64,000 nt of DNA, from contig NZ_VAVZ01000005.1 in assembly GCF_005771525.1 (NCBI RefSeq), positions 1 through 64,000 of the forward strand, written 5' to 3'. Below, piece after piece: positions 47,350 through 56,347 of this stretch; position 1 is the first letter of the stretch, and every line of letters begins with the position of its first letter. The notes below the pieces were generated by a model. That model worked only from the letters and a program-made list of their open reading frames with translations. It was not told the origin of the DNA and searched no databases. Both the position numbers and the translations under genes were made by a program. This DNA is from Nesterenkonia salmonea (GTDB lineage: Bacteria; Actinomycetota; Actinomycetes; Actinomycetales; Micrococcaceae).

Positions 47350-49534
47350 TTGCCGACAGCGCGGCACTGATCGAGGACACCGGGGCCAGACACACTCCCC
47401 CGCCTGCACCAGACAAACACACACTGAGCGTCAACTGTTGGCGGAAACTGATGACGACGCCGTCGCCGAGCGGCTCGACCGGAATCCCCAGCAGCGCACT
47501 GACGCGCCTGAGCTGAGCGAGGTCTGCCGGAGTGCCTCCGAGAATCCGGAACGCAGCTGACCCGGCGGCGGCCCGCCGGGCGGCTACGAGCGAGCCACCC
47601 ACAGCCAGCGGCGCTTGGGGGCCAATGAGCGGGACATGGTGCAGGATATCTACAGCGCTGATCTCACCGACGGGAGGGTGCTGGAGAGCGGCAGCTGTTT
47701 GGAGCGCCTGCGCCAAGGCTGCGACGCTGCTGGGCTCGGGCCCGTCAATCGGTGAAGCAAGTTGTGGTCCGCTCTGTCCTGGTGCGGCCATGTCCTCAAA
47801 AGAGTCGGCCAGGGACCATGATGCGGCGTCCTGAGCGTCCCGCACGATGGCTCGGCTGAGCGTGTAGTCGAGCACTTGGCGGCCACGATTCACGCTGAGG
47901 GATTCTCTGCCGGTGCCGACCAGGGCTGAGGCCAGACTGAAGTACGCGTTGACTGTATGCGCATGATCGGCGAGAGTCCCCAGTTTTTTCCCGCGGACAC
48001 CGTCATAGGATGTACGGCAGATGCGGGCACCGTCTGGACCGGATTCAGTGTGTACTGCCCACAGCTTATCGGCGAGCTTTTCTGCGAAACTCAGGGTCTC
48101 GGCGTCGTCCCAGATCATCGCAGCCTCAGCGAGCGACCGGATTGTCTGGGCGTTCCAGGAGGCAACCACCTTGTCGTCACGCGCGGGCTGTGGTCTTTCC
48201 TCCCGGGCCTTTCTCAGGTGCGGCGCCACTGCCTCCCATAGGGCCCGGTCATCCCCTGTGAGCGGTTCATCGAAGTGCAGGGTCCGCGCCGTGGCCTCGT
48301 TGATCTCTAGTGGGGCTCCGGCTCGCAGAGCATGCTCATCAGCGGGCACCCCCTGATTCAGAGCCGCAAACTCATGGGCCCGCGAGATGCTGAGTCCCGC
48401 GCTGGTGGCTAGCTGAATCAGCTGCTCGTCACTAAAGAGGTAGGTCGCACCCTCTTCGCGATGACCCTCGGCGTCCACCGTGTCAGCATCCAGCGAGGAG
48501 GCAAGCAGGCCCTGCGGCGTGAGCATTCGGTTCTTCAACCACTCCACGGTCATCCGGGCCACTCGTTCGGCACGCGCTTGAACGTCGGTGTCCGCGGCAG
48601 GGTGGCGGGAGAGGCGGGCGTAGGCGCTCAGGAGCTGGGCGTTGTCCAAGAGCATCTTCTCAAAGTGCGGCAGCTGCCAGGCGCGGTCTGTCGCGTACCG
48701 AGCAAACCCACCCTCGACATGGTCGAACAGCGCCGAACGAGCCATTGCCTCCATTGTGTGGATAGCCAATCCCCCGGCCCGGTCAGGCTCGCCAGTACCG
48801 TCGGGGTCTTCGGCGCGCAATGTCCAGGCGGATTCCTCCAGAAGCCAGGTCATCACTGGGGAGGGCGGGAACTTGGGGGCGGATCCGAACCCTCCGTGCA
48901 CTGTGTCCTCATCGGCGATGAGCGCCTCGAGAATCTGGCCCGTGAGCTCCTGAAGACTTTCCCTACTGAGTGCAGGAGCGGGGGCGCCGTCGTCGGAGGT
49001 GTGCACCACGGTGGCCATCTGCGCCTGTCGCTGCCTTTGTTGGCCGAGCGCCTCGGCAATGGTTGCGGCTTGTTCCTCCACCTGCTCGCGACGCTGAACC
49101 CACGCCTCGTGTACCGCCTGGAGAACCTCGGCGAAAGACGGTACCTGACCAGCGCGCTGCGGTGGGAAGTACGTTCCGGCGTGGAAGACCCTGCCGTCGG
49201 GGAGCGCGAAGATACTCATGGGCCAGCCGCCCTGGCTGGTCATAGCCTGCGTGGCCGCCATATAGGCATCGTCAACATCGGGGTGTTCCTCACGGTCCAC
49301 CTTAATGCTGACGAAACGCTCGTTGAGAAAGGCCGCGACTGCTTCGTCTTCGAAACTTTCGTGCGCCATCACATGGCACCAGTGGCAGGCGGCATAACCG
49401 ATGGAGACGAACACTGGGGTGTCCCTGCGCTCAGCTTCGGCGAACGCATCACTCCCCCATGGCCACCAATCCACGGGATTGTCTGCATGCTGCCGAAGGT
49501 ACGCCGACTGGGCATTGATCAAACGCTGTGCCAT
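47342..49534 (-). CDS. DUF255 thioredoxin-domain protein (YyaL/spermatogenesis-associated-20 like)
   Basis: About 730 residues. The N-terminal 170 residues are a thioredoxin-like domain with the redox-type motif [15 protein letters not shown] and [16 protein letters not shown]; the rest is an (alpha/alpha)6 barrel of the cellobiose-2-epimerase-like type ([35 protein letters not shown]). ATG 49534 has GGTGGGG just upstream; GTG 49543 is an alternative. Function remains undefined in bacteria. The equivalent gene in mycobacteria is also next to hemolysin III. Confidence 0.88.
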   Translation of the reverse strand: MAQRLINAQSAYLRQHADNPVDWWPWGSDAFAEAERRDTPVFVSIGYAACHWCHVMAHESFEDEAVAAFLNERFVSIKVDREEHPDVDDAYMAATQAMTSQGGWPMSIFALPDGRVFHAGTYFPPQRAGQVPSFAEVLQAVHEAWVQRREQVEEQAATIAEALGQQRQRQAQMATVVHTSDDGAPAPALSRESLQELTGQILEALIADEDTVHGGFGSAPKFPPSPVMTWLLEESAWTLRAEDPDGTGEPDRAGGLAIHTMEAMARSALFDHVEGGFARYATDRAWQLPHFEKMLLDNAQLLSAYARLSRHPAADTDVQARAERVARMTVEWLKNRMLTPQGLLASSLDADTVDAEGHREEGATYLFSDEQLIQLATSAGLSISRAHEFAALNQGVPADEHALRAGAPLEINEATARTLHFDEPLTGDDRALWEAVAPHLRKAREERPQPARDDKVVASWNAQTIRSLAEAAMIWDDAETLSFAEKLADKLWAVHTESGPDGARICRTSYDGVRGKKLGTLADHAHTVNAYFSLASALVGTGRESLSVNRGRQVLDYTLSRAIVRDAQDAASWSLADSFEDMAAPGQSGPQLASPIDGPEPSSVAALAQALQTAAALQHPPVGEISAVDILHHVPLIGPQAPLAVGGSLVAARRAAAGSAAFRILGGTPADLAQLRRVSALLGIPVEPLGDGVVISFRQQLTLSVCLSGAGGGVCLAPVSSISAALSAIR

Positions 49535-49695
49535 GATCCCCACCGTACCTGGGCTTCCTGCTTGCGACCCGCGTGCTGGTGCAGCGTCTGCTCAGGCGAG
49601 GCTCCGTCTTGCACCAGATGTCGAATCCGTGCGCTACCAGCACTGTCATTCCCTTCAAAGCGGTGTGATTCGACATTCCTCGGCTGTTGGCTGAC

Positions 49696-50631
49696 TCAGC
49701 GGTGCAGGTTCAAAGTCTGGCCGATCTCACGCACAGCGCAGCGGAAGCCATCCCGGGCGTCGGCGTCGAAGTACCGCAGCACCGTCCATCCCCGAGCGTG
49801 AAAATGACGGTCAACTCTGCGGTCGCGTTTGGCTCGTTCAGGGTCAAAGTGACATGCACCGTCATACTGGATCGCGATGCGCCAATATGGATAACCCAAA
49901 TCTGCACACGGCGAGCGGGGACGACGCGGATCCGCGGGCACCTGCAGCTCAGGCTCGGGCAGACCGGCGCGGAGGATAGCCAGCCGCAGTAGTGTCTCTT
50001 GCGCCGAGTCAGCCCCCACCCTGATCAGATCGGCCGCCGCTCGCGCTCTAGCTCGGCCAGGGGCACGCCGATGCCGACCAACCACCATACGGAGTGCCTC
50101 GATGGTGGTCCACGGCTCTGTCCGCTTTTCGAACCTCGGCCGAGGCCTGCGCACCAAGGAATCGCCAAGAACAGTGAGGGCCTCCACCGAGATCTCAGCA
50201 GCGGACTCACCCCACATGCGGTGCGCCGCGCTCACAGGCACTCCGCGAAAATACTGCACCTCATCCCGGTAGGCAGTGGCTCTATGACCGGCGACCCCCT
50301 GTCGGCGCACCGGGTTCCGCTGTGTGGACGGCACGGAAAGGTGAACGACGTCGTCCCTCTTGGCGCTCAGGGGCAGTCCACGTAGCCTGACGGCGGTCGT
50401 ATGGGAAAGCCAGCTGCCAGGGAACTCTCCGACGAGGCCGAACGCCCTGGCCCGGTACAGTCCCTCAGAGTCCAAGACCTGAGCGGCTTCACGCTCGAGG
50501 TAGATGCCTGAGCCCAGCGTGACGATGTCATCGCGCTGGAGCCGGGACACCGCGACGTGGTGTTCGCGCAGCAGCCTGGCATTCAGCGGCTTGCCGCGTA
50601 GTTCGTTCGGCAAGGGTTCTGGATAGCGCAC
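49696..50631 (-). CDS. DUF559 (Vsr-like PD-(D/E)XK) domain protein
   Basis: 311 residues. The C-terminal about 110 form a Vsr-like nuclease fold: SAQETLLRLAILRAGLPEPELQV, then DLGYPYWRIAIQYDGACHF and HARGWTVLRYF; the DLxYP...IxYDG spacing is the DUF559 pattern. The N-terminal half (LSHTTAVRLRGLPL and similar) resembles the winged-helix and AbiEi-like part of transcription-linked antitoxins. GTG 50631 has GGAG 3 nt upstream. Members are abundant in actinobacteria and often called hypothetical; possible nuclease or regulator. The unusual upstream region is described separately. Confidence 0.8.
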   Translation of the reverse strand: MRYPEPLPNELRGKPLNARLLREHHVAVSRLQRDDIVTLGSGIYLEREAAQVLDSEGLYRARAFGLVGEFPGSWLSHTTAVRLRGLPLSAKRDDVVHLSVPSTQRNPVRRQGVAGHRATAYRDEVQYFRGVPVSAAHRMWGESAAEISVEALTVLGDSLVRRPRPRFEKRTEPWTTIEALRMVVGRHRRAPGRARARAAADLIRVGADSAQETLLRLAILRAGLPEPELQVPADPRRPRSPCADLGYPYWRIAIQYDGACHFDPERAKRDRRVDRHFHARGWTVLRYFDADARDGFRCAVREIGQTLNLHR

Positions 50632-50669
50632 ATCTCCAGGATGCCGAATCGCCGGTCAATTCACCTTGG

Positions 50670-50691
50670 TTTTCCACAAGGCTGTGGATAA
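50670..50691. promoter_or_regulatory. Inverted pair of DnaA-box-like 9-mers
   Basis: TTTTCCACA (50670-50678) and TGTGGATAA (50683-50691) face each other across AGGC. The second is the reverse complement of the strict consensus TTATCCACA; the first differs by one base. They lie 39 nt upstream of the DUF559 start. Could be a DnaA-responsive regulatory site or a hairpin; nothing else suggests a replication origin. Confidence 0.55.
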
Positions 50692-50714
50692 ACTCGCCTC
50701 GTAGGCGATGGCCC

Positions 50715-50730
50715 TTTGACAGATGTCAAA
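50715..50730. promoter_or_regulatory. 16-bp near-palindrome upstream of the DUF559 gene
   Basis: TTTGACA-GA-TGTCAAA has perfect 7-bp arms. On the minus strand it contains TTGACA, the consensus -35 hexamer, but no good -10 lies at 16-18 nt. It is 84 nt upstream of the DUF559 start and may be an operator over a -35 element. Confidence 0.45.
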
Positions 50731-50822
50731 ATTCCCCGCTCTCAGCCGAGCGCCGAAGCTGAAAAGAAGAACATCTGACATCTGGTGGCGCACAGGGCTC
50801 GCAAGGGCCTCTGCGCATGGGT

Positions 50823-51233
50823 CTAGGCGCGAGATTCGCTCTCTGGGGCGGTCTGTGTGCCCGAGGCAGAGCTGTGGTGGTCCGGGGCTGGGACTGCCGA
50901 CCCGAACCGCGCATCAGCGGCTGCTGTCCGGGCGTGCTGCTGAGCCTCAGACATTCCGGCCGGAGTTATTTCCCCGGGGAACTCGGGTTCCTCGCCTGCG
51001 AGTTCAGCTTCAGCCAAGCTGCGGTACTTCATTCTCCGCATGCGTTTGGCGAGGTCCCGAACAACGAAGATCAGCATCACCACAATGAGCAGGGTGAACA
51101 GGAAACCCTCAATGCCCGGCGTGATATCAGCTTCAGTGAGCCCATCGCGCAGATCGGGAGATTCACCACCTCCACCGCCACCCGGCCACCATTGGGTCAG
51201 GGAGGGAGCTAACGCGTCAGCGGAAAAATACAC
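50823..51233 (-). CDS. Small single-span membrane protein downstream of mca
   Basis: 136 residues: a short outside part with a glycine run (WWPGGGGGGE), one membrane segment (about residues 43-62, GFLFTLLIVVMLIFVVRDL), a basic juxtamembrane stretch (AKRMRRMKYR) and an Ala/Ser/Glu-rich disordered tail. GTG 51233 lies 9 nt after the mca stop, so it is the second gene of that operon. Mycobacteria carry a comparable small membrane protein next to mca. Function unknown. Confidence 0.75.
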   Translation of the reverse strand: MYFSADALAPSLTQWWPGGGGGGESPDLRDGLTEADITPGIEGFLFTLLIVVMLIFVVRDLAKRMRRMKYRSLAEAELAGEEPEFPGEITPAGMSEAQQHARTAAADARFGSAVPAPDHHSSASGTQTAPESESRA

Positions 51234-51242
51234 AGAACCATT

Positions 51243-52256
51243 CTACGGGTTGCCTCTCAATCCGGAGAACAGGTCATTTTCAGGCAGAGAGGTCTCGACC
51301 CTCGAATGGGCCAACACAAAGTCGTCATAGGGCCAGACTTCGCGTAGGAAATCGTTAGGAGTCGCGAAGAAGAAGCCCTCCGGGTCAACCTGTGTGCGGT
51401 GCGCCTTCAGAGCTGCGTCTCGCGCTTCGAGGAACTCCCCCACCGGCACCTGGGTGGTGACTTCATGATTGGTCAGCCAGTCGGGCCGCTCGTCGGATTC
51501 CCAACGAGCGAGTCGCTCTCCGAACGGCGAGTTGATTCCAGCGGCGACCAGCGCCTCATGCAGGGCTCGGAACCGACCCGGGTTGAATGCTCGGTCGTAG
51601 TAAAGCTTCTGCGGCTGCCAGGGCTGACCACAATCGGGGTACTTCGAAGCGTCCCCTGCGGCATGGTAGGCCTCCACAGTGGTCTTGTGACTCATGATGT
51701 GGTCGGGGTGAGGATAGCCTCCAGACTCGTCATAGCACGTCACAACATGGGGCTGGAAGCGCCTGATCAGCCGAACTAGAGGGGCGCTGGCCAACTCCAG
51801 CGGCAGTGCGGCGTATGAGCCGAAGGGCAGTGGTGGGGGCGGGTCCCCTTCGGGCAGGCCTGAATCGACGAAGCCCAGCCAGACGTGCTGGACTCCGAGT
51901 GCTTCGGCGGCCTCGGCCATTTCCTGCCTCCGCACACCCGTCAGGTCCCGATGGCATTGCTGAATCTCAGCTGCAGCAGGGTTCAATAGGCTTCCGGCTT
52001 CTCCCCCGGTCACAGTGGCAACCATGACCTCCGCCCCGGCGTCAGCGTAGGCGGCCATCATGGCTGCGCCCTTTGAGGACTCATCATCAGGGTGCGCGTG
52101 GACGGCGAGCAGCCTCAGCCCTTCCGAATTCGGCACAGATGTGGATCCTCGCGGCGCACGGTCGTGAAGCTCTTGGGCCGCGGCCGAGGCGCGCGGATCG
52201 TCTGCGGGGACTGCCGAGACATCCAGGGCGGTTTCCGATGGCGTGGTCTGGTGCAT
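51243..52256 (-). CDS. mca: Mycothiol S-conjugate amidase
   Basis: Zinc amidase that cleaves mycothiol-drug conjugates so the mercapturic acid can be exported; its presence marks a mycothiol-producing actinobacterium. 337 residues: AVHAHPDDESSKGAAMM (zinc His/Asp and the Lys that in Mca, unlike MshB, follows DDESS), then GGYPHPDHIMSH (third zinc ligand). An N-terminal disordered extension of about 45 residues precedes the domain. ATG 52256 has no Shine-Dalgarno; a TATTCT element at 52265-52270 puts it at about +3. The longer frame to 52610 is antisense to the DUF4307 gene. Confidence 0.93.
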   Translation of the reverse strand: MHQTTPSETALDVSAVPADDPRASAAAQELHDRAPRGSTSVPNSEGLRLLAVHAHPDDESSKGAAMMAAYADAGAEVMVATVTGGEAGSLLNPAAAEIQQCHRDLTGVRRQEMAEAAEALGVQHVWLGFVDSGLPEGDPPPPLPFGSYAALPLELASAPLVRLIRRFQPHVVTCYDESGGYPHPDHIMSHKTTVEAYHAAGDASKYPDCGQPWQPQKLYYDRAFNPGRFRALHEALVAAGINSPFGERLARWESDERPDWLTNHEVTTQVPVGEFLEARDAALKAHRTQVDPEGFFFATPNDFLREVWPYDDFVLAHSRVETSLPENDLFSGLRGNP

Positions 52257-52263
52257 AACCACA

Positions 52264-52270
52264 TAGAATA
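52264..52270. promoter_or_regulatory. Overlapping divergent -10 elements (mca / DUF4307)
   Basis: TAGAAT on the plus strand (52264-52269) and TATTCT on the minus strand (52270-52265) share five bases. Each lies 8 nt from its own ATG (52278 plus, 52256 minus), so both predicted transcripts start two bases before the codon. The two start codons are symmetric about the element. No good -35 is visible on either side. Confidence 0.6.
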
Positions 52271-52277
52271 GTCGCTG

Positions 52278-52715
52278 ATGAGTATCACCGAGTCCGACAG
52301 CAACACTTCGCAGTCCGATGTGTCGAGGCGTTACGGTGCCGCGCGCAAGGGTATGGCGCCCCGAACCCAGAGGATCCTTATCTTCGGTGCACTTCTGGTG
52401 GCTTTCGCCACGACAGTATGGTTCACGATAAGTCTGAATGTAGGCCGACTGGAGTACCAGGATGTCGGGTACACGGTGGTATCCGATTCCCGTATCGAGG
52501 TCGATTTCGAGGTCACCAAAGACTTCGACGATACCGCACAGTGCATGCTTCACGCGCTTGACGATTCCTATGCGATTGTCGGAGCTCGCATCGTGACCAT
52601 CGGCCCTCATGAGGGCGGCGGAGAATCAGACCGCAGCAACTACTACAACTCGGAATTGCTCACCGAGTACCGTGCCGTGACCGGTATCGTGGATTCCTGC
52701 TGGCTTGTCGATTGA
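52278..52715 (+). CDS. DUF4307 family membrane protein
   Basis: 145 residues: charged N-terminal tail, one membrane segment (about residues 32-53) and a small extracytoplasmic domain with VDFEVTKDFDDTAQCMLHALDDSYAIVG and a closing VDSCWLVD, giving a possible Cys-Cys pair. Matches DUF4307, whose genes usually lie between greA and mca, as here. It shares a compact divergent promoter with mca and is predicted leaderless. Function unknown. Confidence 0.85.
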   Translation: MSITESDSNTSQSDVSRRYGAARKGMAPRTQRILIFGALLVAFATTVWFTISLNVGRLEYQDVGYTVVSDSRIEVDFEVTKDFDDTAQCMLHALDDSYAIVGARIVTIGPHEGGGESDRSNYYNSELLTEYRAVTGIVDSCWLVD

Positions 52716-52785
52716 TAACTTAAGGCGCTTCTTGTCCTGAGGACCTGAAAAACAGTTCACAGTGGGCGCAAAAACGGGTTAATCG

Positions 52786-52814
52786 TTGAGATTTCGGTGA
52801 TGCGTCTCTAAGAT
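52786..52814 (+). promoter_or_regulatory. Sigma70-type promoter of greA
   Basis: TTGAGA (52786-52791), 17-nt spacer, TAAGAT (52809-52814). This is the best matched promoter I see in the window. The transcript would start near 52821 and carry a leader of about 100 nt before greA. Confidence 0.75.
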
Positions 52815-52831
52815 GTTTCATTACGCAACAA

Positions 52832-52856
52832 CCCCGCCAGGGACGCCCCGGCGGGG
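52832..52856 (+). terminator. Terminator-like hairpin in the greA leader
   Basis: Stem CCCCGCC (52832-52838) with GGCGGGG (52850-52856), 11-nt loop, then TCTCTATTT. It begins about 11 nt after the predicted greA transcript start, so it may attenuate greA or end a short leader RNA. It could instead stop DUF4307 read-through. Confidence 0.65.
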
Positions 52857-52920
52857 TCTCTATTTAGGTAGCGGTCTGTGGAACTGACCTGTTGCCTGCA
52901 GATCAGAAGAGGAGAGCATC

Positions 52921-53424
52921 GTGTCCGCACACACCACAGAAGTCGAGGAAAACTCCCAGTGGCTGTCGCAGGAGGCCTACGATCGCCTTTCTGCTGAGCT
53001 GGATCAGCTCAAGGGCCCTGGCCGCCAGGAGGTCGTGGACCGTATCGCGTCGGCTCGCGAAGAGGGTGACCTCAAAGAGAACGGCGGGTACCACGCTGCC
53101 AAGGAAGAGCAGGGCAAGATCGAGGCTCGCATCTCTTACCTCTCTCGCCTGCTGGAGAACGCCAATGTTGGGGGCACTCCGCCCGACGACGGCGTTGTTG
53201 AGCCCGGCATGCTGGTAAAGGCTCATGTCGCCGGTCGTGAGATGGAATTCATCTTCGGTAACCGAGAGGTGGCCGGGGACACTGACCTCTCCGTCTACTC
53301 CGACGCCTCCCCTATGGGCGAGGCCATCAACGGCGCGAAGGAAGGCGACAAAGTCAGCTACACGGCGCCGAACGGCAAGGACATTGAGGTCGAGATTCTC
53401 TCAGCCCAGCCCTACACCGGATAG
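52921..53424 (+). CDS. greA: Transcription elongation factor GreA
   Basis: 167 residues. The N-terminal coiled coil (about 14-85) carries the acidic tip DRIASAREEGDLKENGGYHAAKEEQ that reaches the RNA polymerase active site and stimulates transcript cleavage; the C-terminal FKBP-like domain (about 90-165) has DLSVYSDASPMGEAINGAKEGD. GTG 52921 has GAGGAG 6 nt upstream. Convergent with ilvA. Confidence 0.96.
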   Translation: MSAHTTEVEENSQWLSQEAYDRLSAELDQLKGPGRQEVVDRIASAREEGDLKENGGYHAAKEEQGKIEARISYLSRLLENANVGGTPPDDGVVEPGMLVKAHVAGREMEFIFGNREVAGDTDLSVYSDASPMGEAINGAKEGDKVSYTAPNGKDIEVEILSAQPYTG

Positions 53425-53445
53425 CAGGTGTTCGGCGGTTCGCCT

Positions 53446-54717
53446 CTAGTTCATCACCAGAGGCTCGTAGCCCTCTGCCCGCAAGGAGTTCAGCACCAGG
53501 GCCGAATGTTCTGAGCCTTTGGTCTCCATGTTGATCACGATCGACACATTGCCCATGGACAGTTCCCCGCCGATTCGGGAGTGGTCGACCCCTATGACAT
53601 TGGCATCAGTGTCAGCGATGATCTTGGAGATTATCGCAAGTTCTCCTGGCCGATCCTTCAGCATGAGTTTCACAGTAAGAAAGCGGTCTGCGGCGGCTAA
53701 CCCGTGCTGGATGACTCGGAGCATGAGCATTGGGTCAATGTTGCCGCCTGACAGAACTGCGACCACGCTGCGGGGGTTGATGCCCAACTCGGCGAGCTTG
53801 CCCTCCATCAGGGCGGCTACTCCTACGGCTCCTGCGGGCTCGACGATCAGCTTTGACCGTTCCATGAGGAAGATCAACGCCTTAGCAATGGCGTCCTCAC
53901 TGACTGTGACAACATCGTCTACCAGCTCCTTGATGATCTCGAAAGGGATTTCGCCAGGGCGCCCGACGGCAATGCCATCCGCAATAGTGCGAACGCCCTT
54001 CAGCGGGACCAGTGCGTCAGCCGCAAGCGAAGGCGGGTAAGCCGCAGCGTTCTCTGCCTGGACCCCGATGAGCTTGATGGTGCGGCCCTGCATCGCAGCC
54101 TGCTGCTTCAACGCCACTGCAGCGCCTGCCAGGAGCCCTCCGCCGCCAATTCCCATCACCACGGTATCGACGTCTGGCTGCTGCTCGAGGATTTCTAGGC
54201 CAATGGTTCCCTGACCAGCCACCACGTGTGTGTGGTTGAACGGGTGAATAAATACCGCACCCGAGTCGTCAGAGAACTGTTGAGCCTCGGCCAGTGCTTC
54301 ATCAACATTGGAGCCGTGCAGGATGACTTCGGCGCCGTGGTCACGCGTTGCGGCCAGCTTGGGCAGCGCCACTCCCCGCGGCATAAAAATGGTGGCCTCA
54401 ACGCCGAGCTTCTTGGCAGCCAAAGCCACACCCTGCGCGTGGTTACCTGCCGACGCGGCAACGACGCCGCGGGACTTCTCTTCATCAGTGAGGCGAGCCA
54501 TGCGCACATAGGCACCTCTGACCTTGAAGGACCCGGCCCGCTGCAGATTCTCCGCCTTGAGGTGCACAGTGGCACCGAGCATGCGCCCCAAAGCCCGCGA
54601 ATGCTCCATGGGCGTGTCCACGATGACACCGTCGAGGAGTTCGCGCGCTGAGATAATGTCGCTCAGCTGCACGCTCAGTTGATGTCCGGGGAGTTCGATT
54701 GAGGCAGTGTTGGTCAT
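53446..54717 (-). CDS. ilvA: Threonine ammonia-lyase (biosynthetic type with ACT domain)
   Basis: PLP enzyme deaminating threonine to 2-oxobutanoate for isoleucine synthesis. 423 residues: AGSFKVRGA with PLP Lys65, AASAGNHAQGVA, GIGGGGLLAG (phosphate-binding glycines) and a C-terminal ACT domain (about 345-420). One ACT domain fits the shorter actinobacterial form. Its ATG overlaps the AI-2E transporter stop by 4 nt; the two are convergent to greA. Confidence 0.94.
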   Translation of the reverse strand: MTNTASIELPGHQLSVQLSDIISARELLDGVIVDTPMEHSRALGRMLGATVHLKAENLQRAGSFKVRGAYVRMARLTDEEKSRGVVAASAGNHAQGVALAAKKLGVEATIFMPRGVALPKLAATRDHGAEVILHGSNVDEALAEAQQFSDDSGAVFIHPFNHTHVVAGQGTIGLEILEQQPDVDTVVMGIGGGGLLAGAAVALKQQAAMQGRTIKLIGVQAENAAAYPPSLAADALVPLKGVRTIADGIAVGRPGEIPFEIIKELVDDVVTVSEDAIAKALIFLMERSKLIVEPAGAVGVAALMEGKLAELGINPRSVVAVLSGGNIDPMLMLRVIQHGLAAADRFLTVKLMLKDRPGELAIISKIIADTDANVIGVDHSRIGGELSMGNVSIVINMETKGSEHSALVLNSLRAEGYEPLVMN

Positions 54718-56237
54718 TTCTGGGACGCGTCCTTGTCTTCGTCGTCAACTGGTGCGCGACGCGGGCGCTCAGTATCTCGGCCGGTTGCGGGGACTGGATC
54801 TGGGGTCTCCGGACTATTCTGCTGTTCCGATGAGGCCTTGCTGCGCCCGGCACCGTGCTTATGAGGGTCCAGGACGGGAATGGTCTCAAAAATGCGGCGC
54901 TTCAGGGTATCCATGCTGGCCTGTTCCTCCGCTTCGCGTTGCTCCTGCTGGGCGGCTCGGCGCAGGACCTCCTCTTTGACTGTACGCTCCATAGCCAAAG
55001 CTTCCGAATCTCCGCGCCACTCTTCCTTGTTCAGGTACTGAGTTGCGCGTTTAATGAAGGCCAGAACGGGCACTGCGAAGAGCGCTCCGATGAGTCCGAG
55101 GAGTGTGGAGCCTGCAGTGACGGCTAGCACCACTGCAAGTGGGTGGAGTTTGACCGCCTTGCCCATGATGATCGGCTGCAGCACGTTCGATTCGATCTGT
55201 TGGACCAGAAGCACCACACCGAGCATGAGCAGTGCTGTCATGAAGTCATGGGCGACGAAAGCTAGCAGGACCGCGACAGCGCCCGTCACGACGGCGCCGA
55301 CCACAGGAACGAATCCACCAAAGAAGACCAGCACGGCGATCGGCAACGCAAGTGGGACGTCGAGGATCACAGCACCGATGTAGATGCCGACCGCATCAAC
55401 AAACGCCACAAACACTTGAACCCTCATGTAGGTTCCGACTGCCGTCCATCCTCGGCGGCCCGCACCGTGGATGGCCGGACGGTGCCTGGCGGGTGTGAAC
55501 AGGACCATAAAGTCCCAGATTCTGCGACCGTCGGAAAGGAAGAAGATCAAGGTGAAAAGGACCAGAACGGTGCCGATGGCTATGTTCCCTGCGACGGACC
55601 CCACTCCAGCGGCCCCGGACATGATGGCATCTGAGTTTTCTTCGAGCCAGGCGATGGCCTCTTGGATGCCCTGGTCGAACTGTTCGGTGGAAATCTCTAG
55701 ACCGAAGTCGCGAGCGAGCTCATCCGCCCACTCGATGAGTTCGAAGATTCCCGTCTCCACTTGCCCTGCCATCTCGGCGAAGCCGGAGACGATCTCACTT
55801 CCCACCAGGAACAGGATGCCGACAACACCGCCGAGAAGTACCAGGATTGACGTCAGCGCCGCGAGGATCTGAGGGAATTTCACCCTGCGCAGGGCATCGT
55901 GCAGGGGCCGCAGAAGCGAGGCCAGGAGTCCTGCTATGAGCAGCGAAATGAGCAGCAGCATCACGTGACTGAGGAGCCATATCATCACACCTGCTGCAAT
56001 GAGGATGATAATCACACGCCATGACCACTCTGCGGCGATCCGCACCCCCCACGGAATGTCTTGGCGGAGTCGGTTCTCATCTGAGACCTTCAGCTCAGCC
56101 TGCCCGTTATTGGCGGCCGGCGGCGCGGAGTCCCCGGCTGGTGGATGGTCCGCAGCGTAAGTGGTGGCGGCTGGCGCCGGGTTCTCTGGTGTGTGACCAG
56201 TGTTCATGGCGTCCATCTTGTCACGGAACGAAGCCAC
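54714..56237 (-). CDS. AI-2E family transporter
   Basis: 507 residues. The first about 65 are disordered; about eight membrane segments follow (about 70-410) with the family motifs GFVPVVGAVVTGAVAVLLAF and QQIESNVLQPIIMGKAVKLHPLAVVLAV. The C-terminal about 95 residues are charged and disordered. Founding members export autoinducer-2, while others are sodium/proton antiporters; this substrate is unknown. Three starts are possible (GTG 56237, ATG 56216, ATG 56207), none with a strong ribosome site. The order matches mycobacterial Rv1101c next to glpX/fum. Confidence 0.88.
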   Translation of the reverse strand: MASFRDKMDAMNTGHTPENPAPAATTYAADHPPAGDSAPPAANNGQAELKVSDENRLRQDIPWGVRIAAEWSWRVIIILIAAGVMIWLLSHVMLLLISLLIAGLLASLLRPLHDALRRVKFPQILAALTSILVLLGGVVGILFLVGSEIVSGFAEMAGQVETGIFELIEWADELARDFGLEISTEQFDQGIQEAIAWLEENSDAIMSGAAGVGSVAGNIAIGTVLVLFTLIFFLSDGRRIWDFMVLFTPARHRPAIHGAGRRGWTAVGTYMRVQVFVAFVDAVGIYIGAVILDVPLALPIAVLVFFGGFVPVVGAVVTGAVAVLLAFVAHDFMTALLMLGVVLLVQQIESNVLQPIIMGKAVKLHPLAVVLAVTAGSTLLGLIGALFAVPVLAFIKRATQYLNKEEWRGDSEALAMERTVKEEVLRRAAQQEQREAEEQASMDTLKRRIFETIPVLDPHKHGAGRSKASSEQQNSPETPDPVPATGRDTERPRRAPVDDEDKDASQK

Positions 56238-56277
56238 GGCTTTGTGCCTGGGCTGATGTCATCACATGCGGCCATGC

Positions 56278-56320
56278 GAAGGGCCTGCCATGCGTAGCCA
56301 GAACGCATGACAGGCCCTTC
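56278..56320 (-). terminator. Hairpin terminator after YccA gene
   Basis: Two 17-nt arms (56278-56294, 56304-56320) with one C/A mismatch and a 9-nt loop. It begins about 28 nt after the YccA stop on the minus strand. No U-tract follows. Confidence 0.7.
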
Positions 56321-56347
56321 GGTGTCGATGTTGTGCTGAGTCTCAGC

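Noticed and set aside
48461-49801. 446-codon plus-strand frame across the DUF255 gene
   Set aside because: Shadow of a well-conserved minus-strand protein; translated sequence has no family pattern.
50670-50730. Replication origin
   Set aside because: Only two DnaA-like boxes and no AT-rich unwinding element, dnaA or dnaN nearby.
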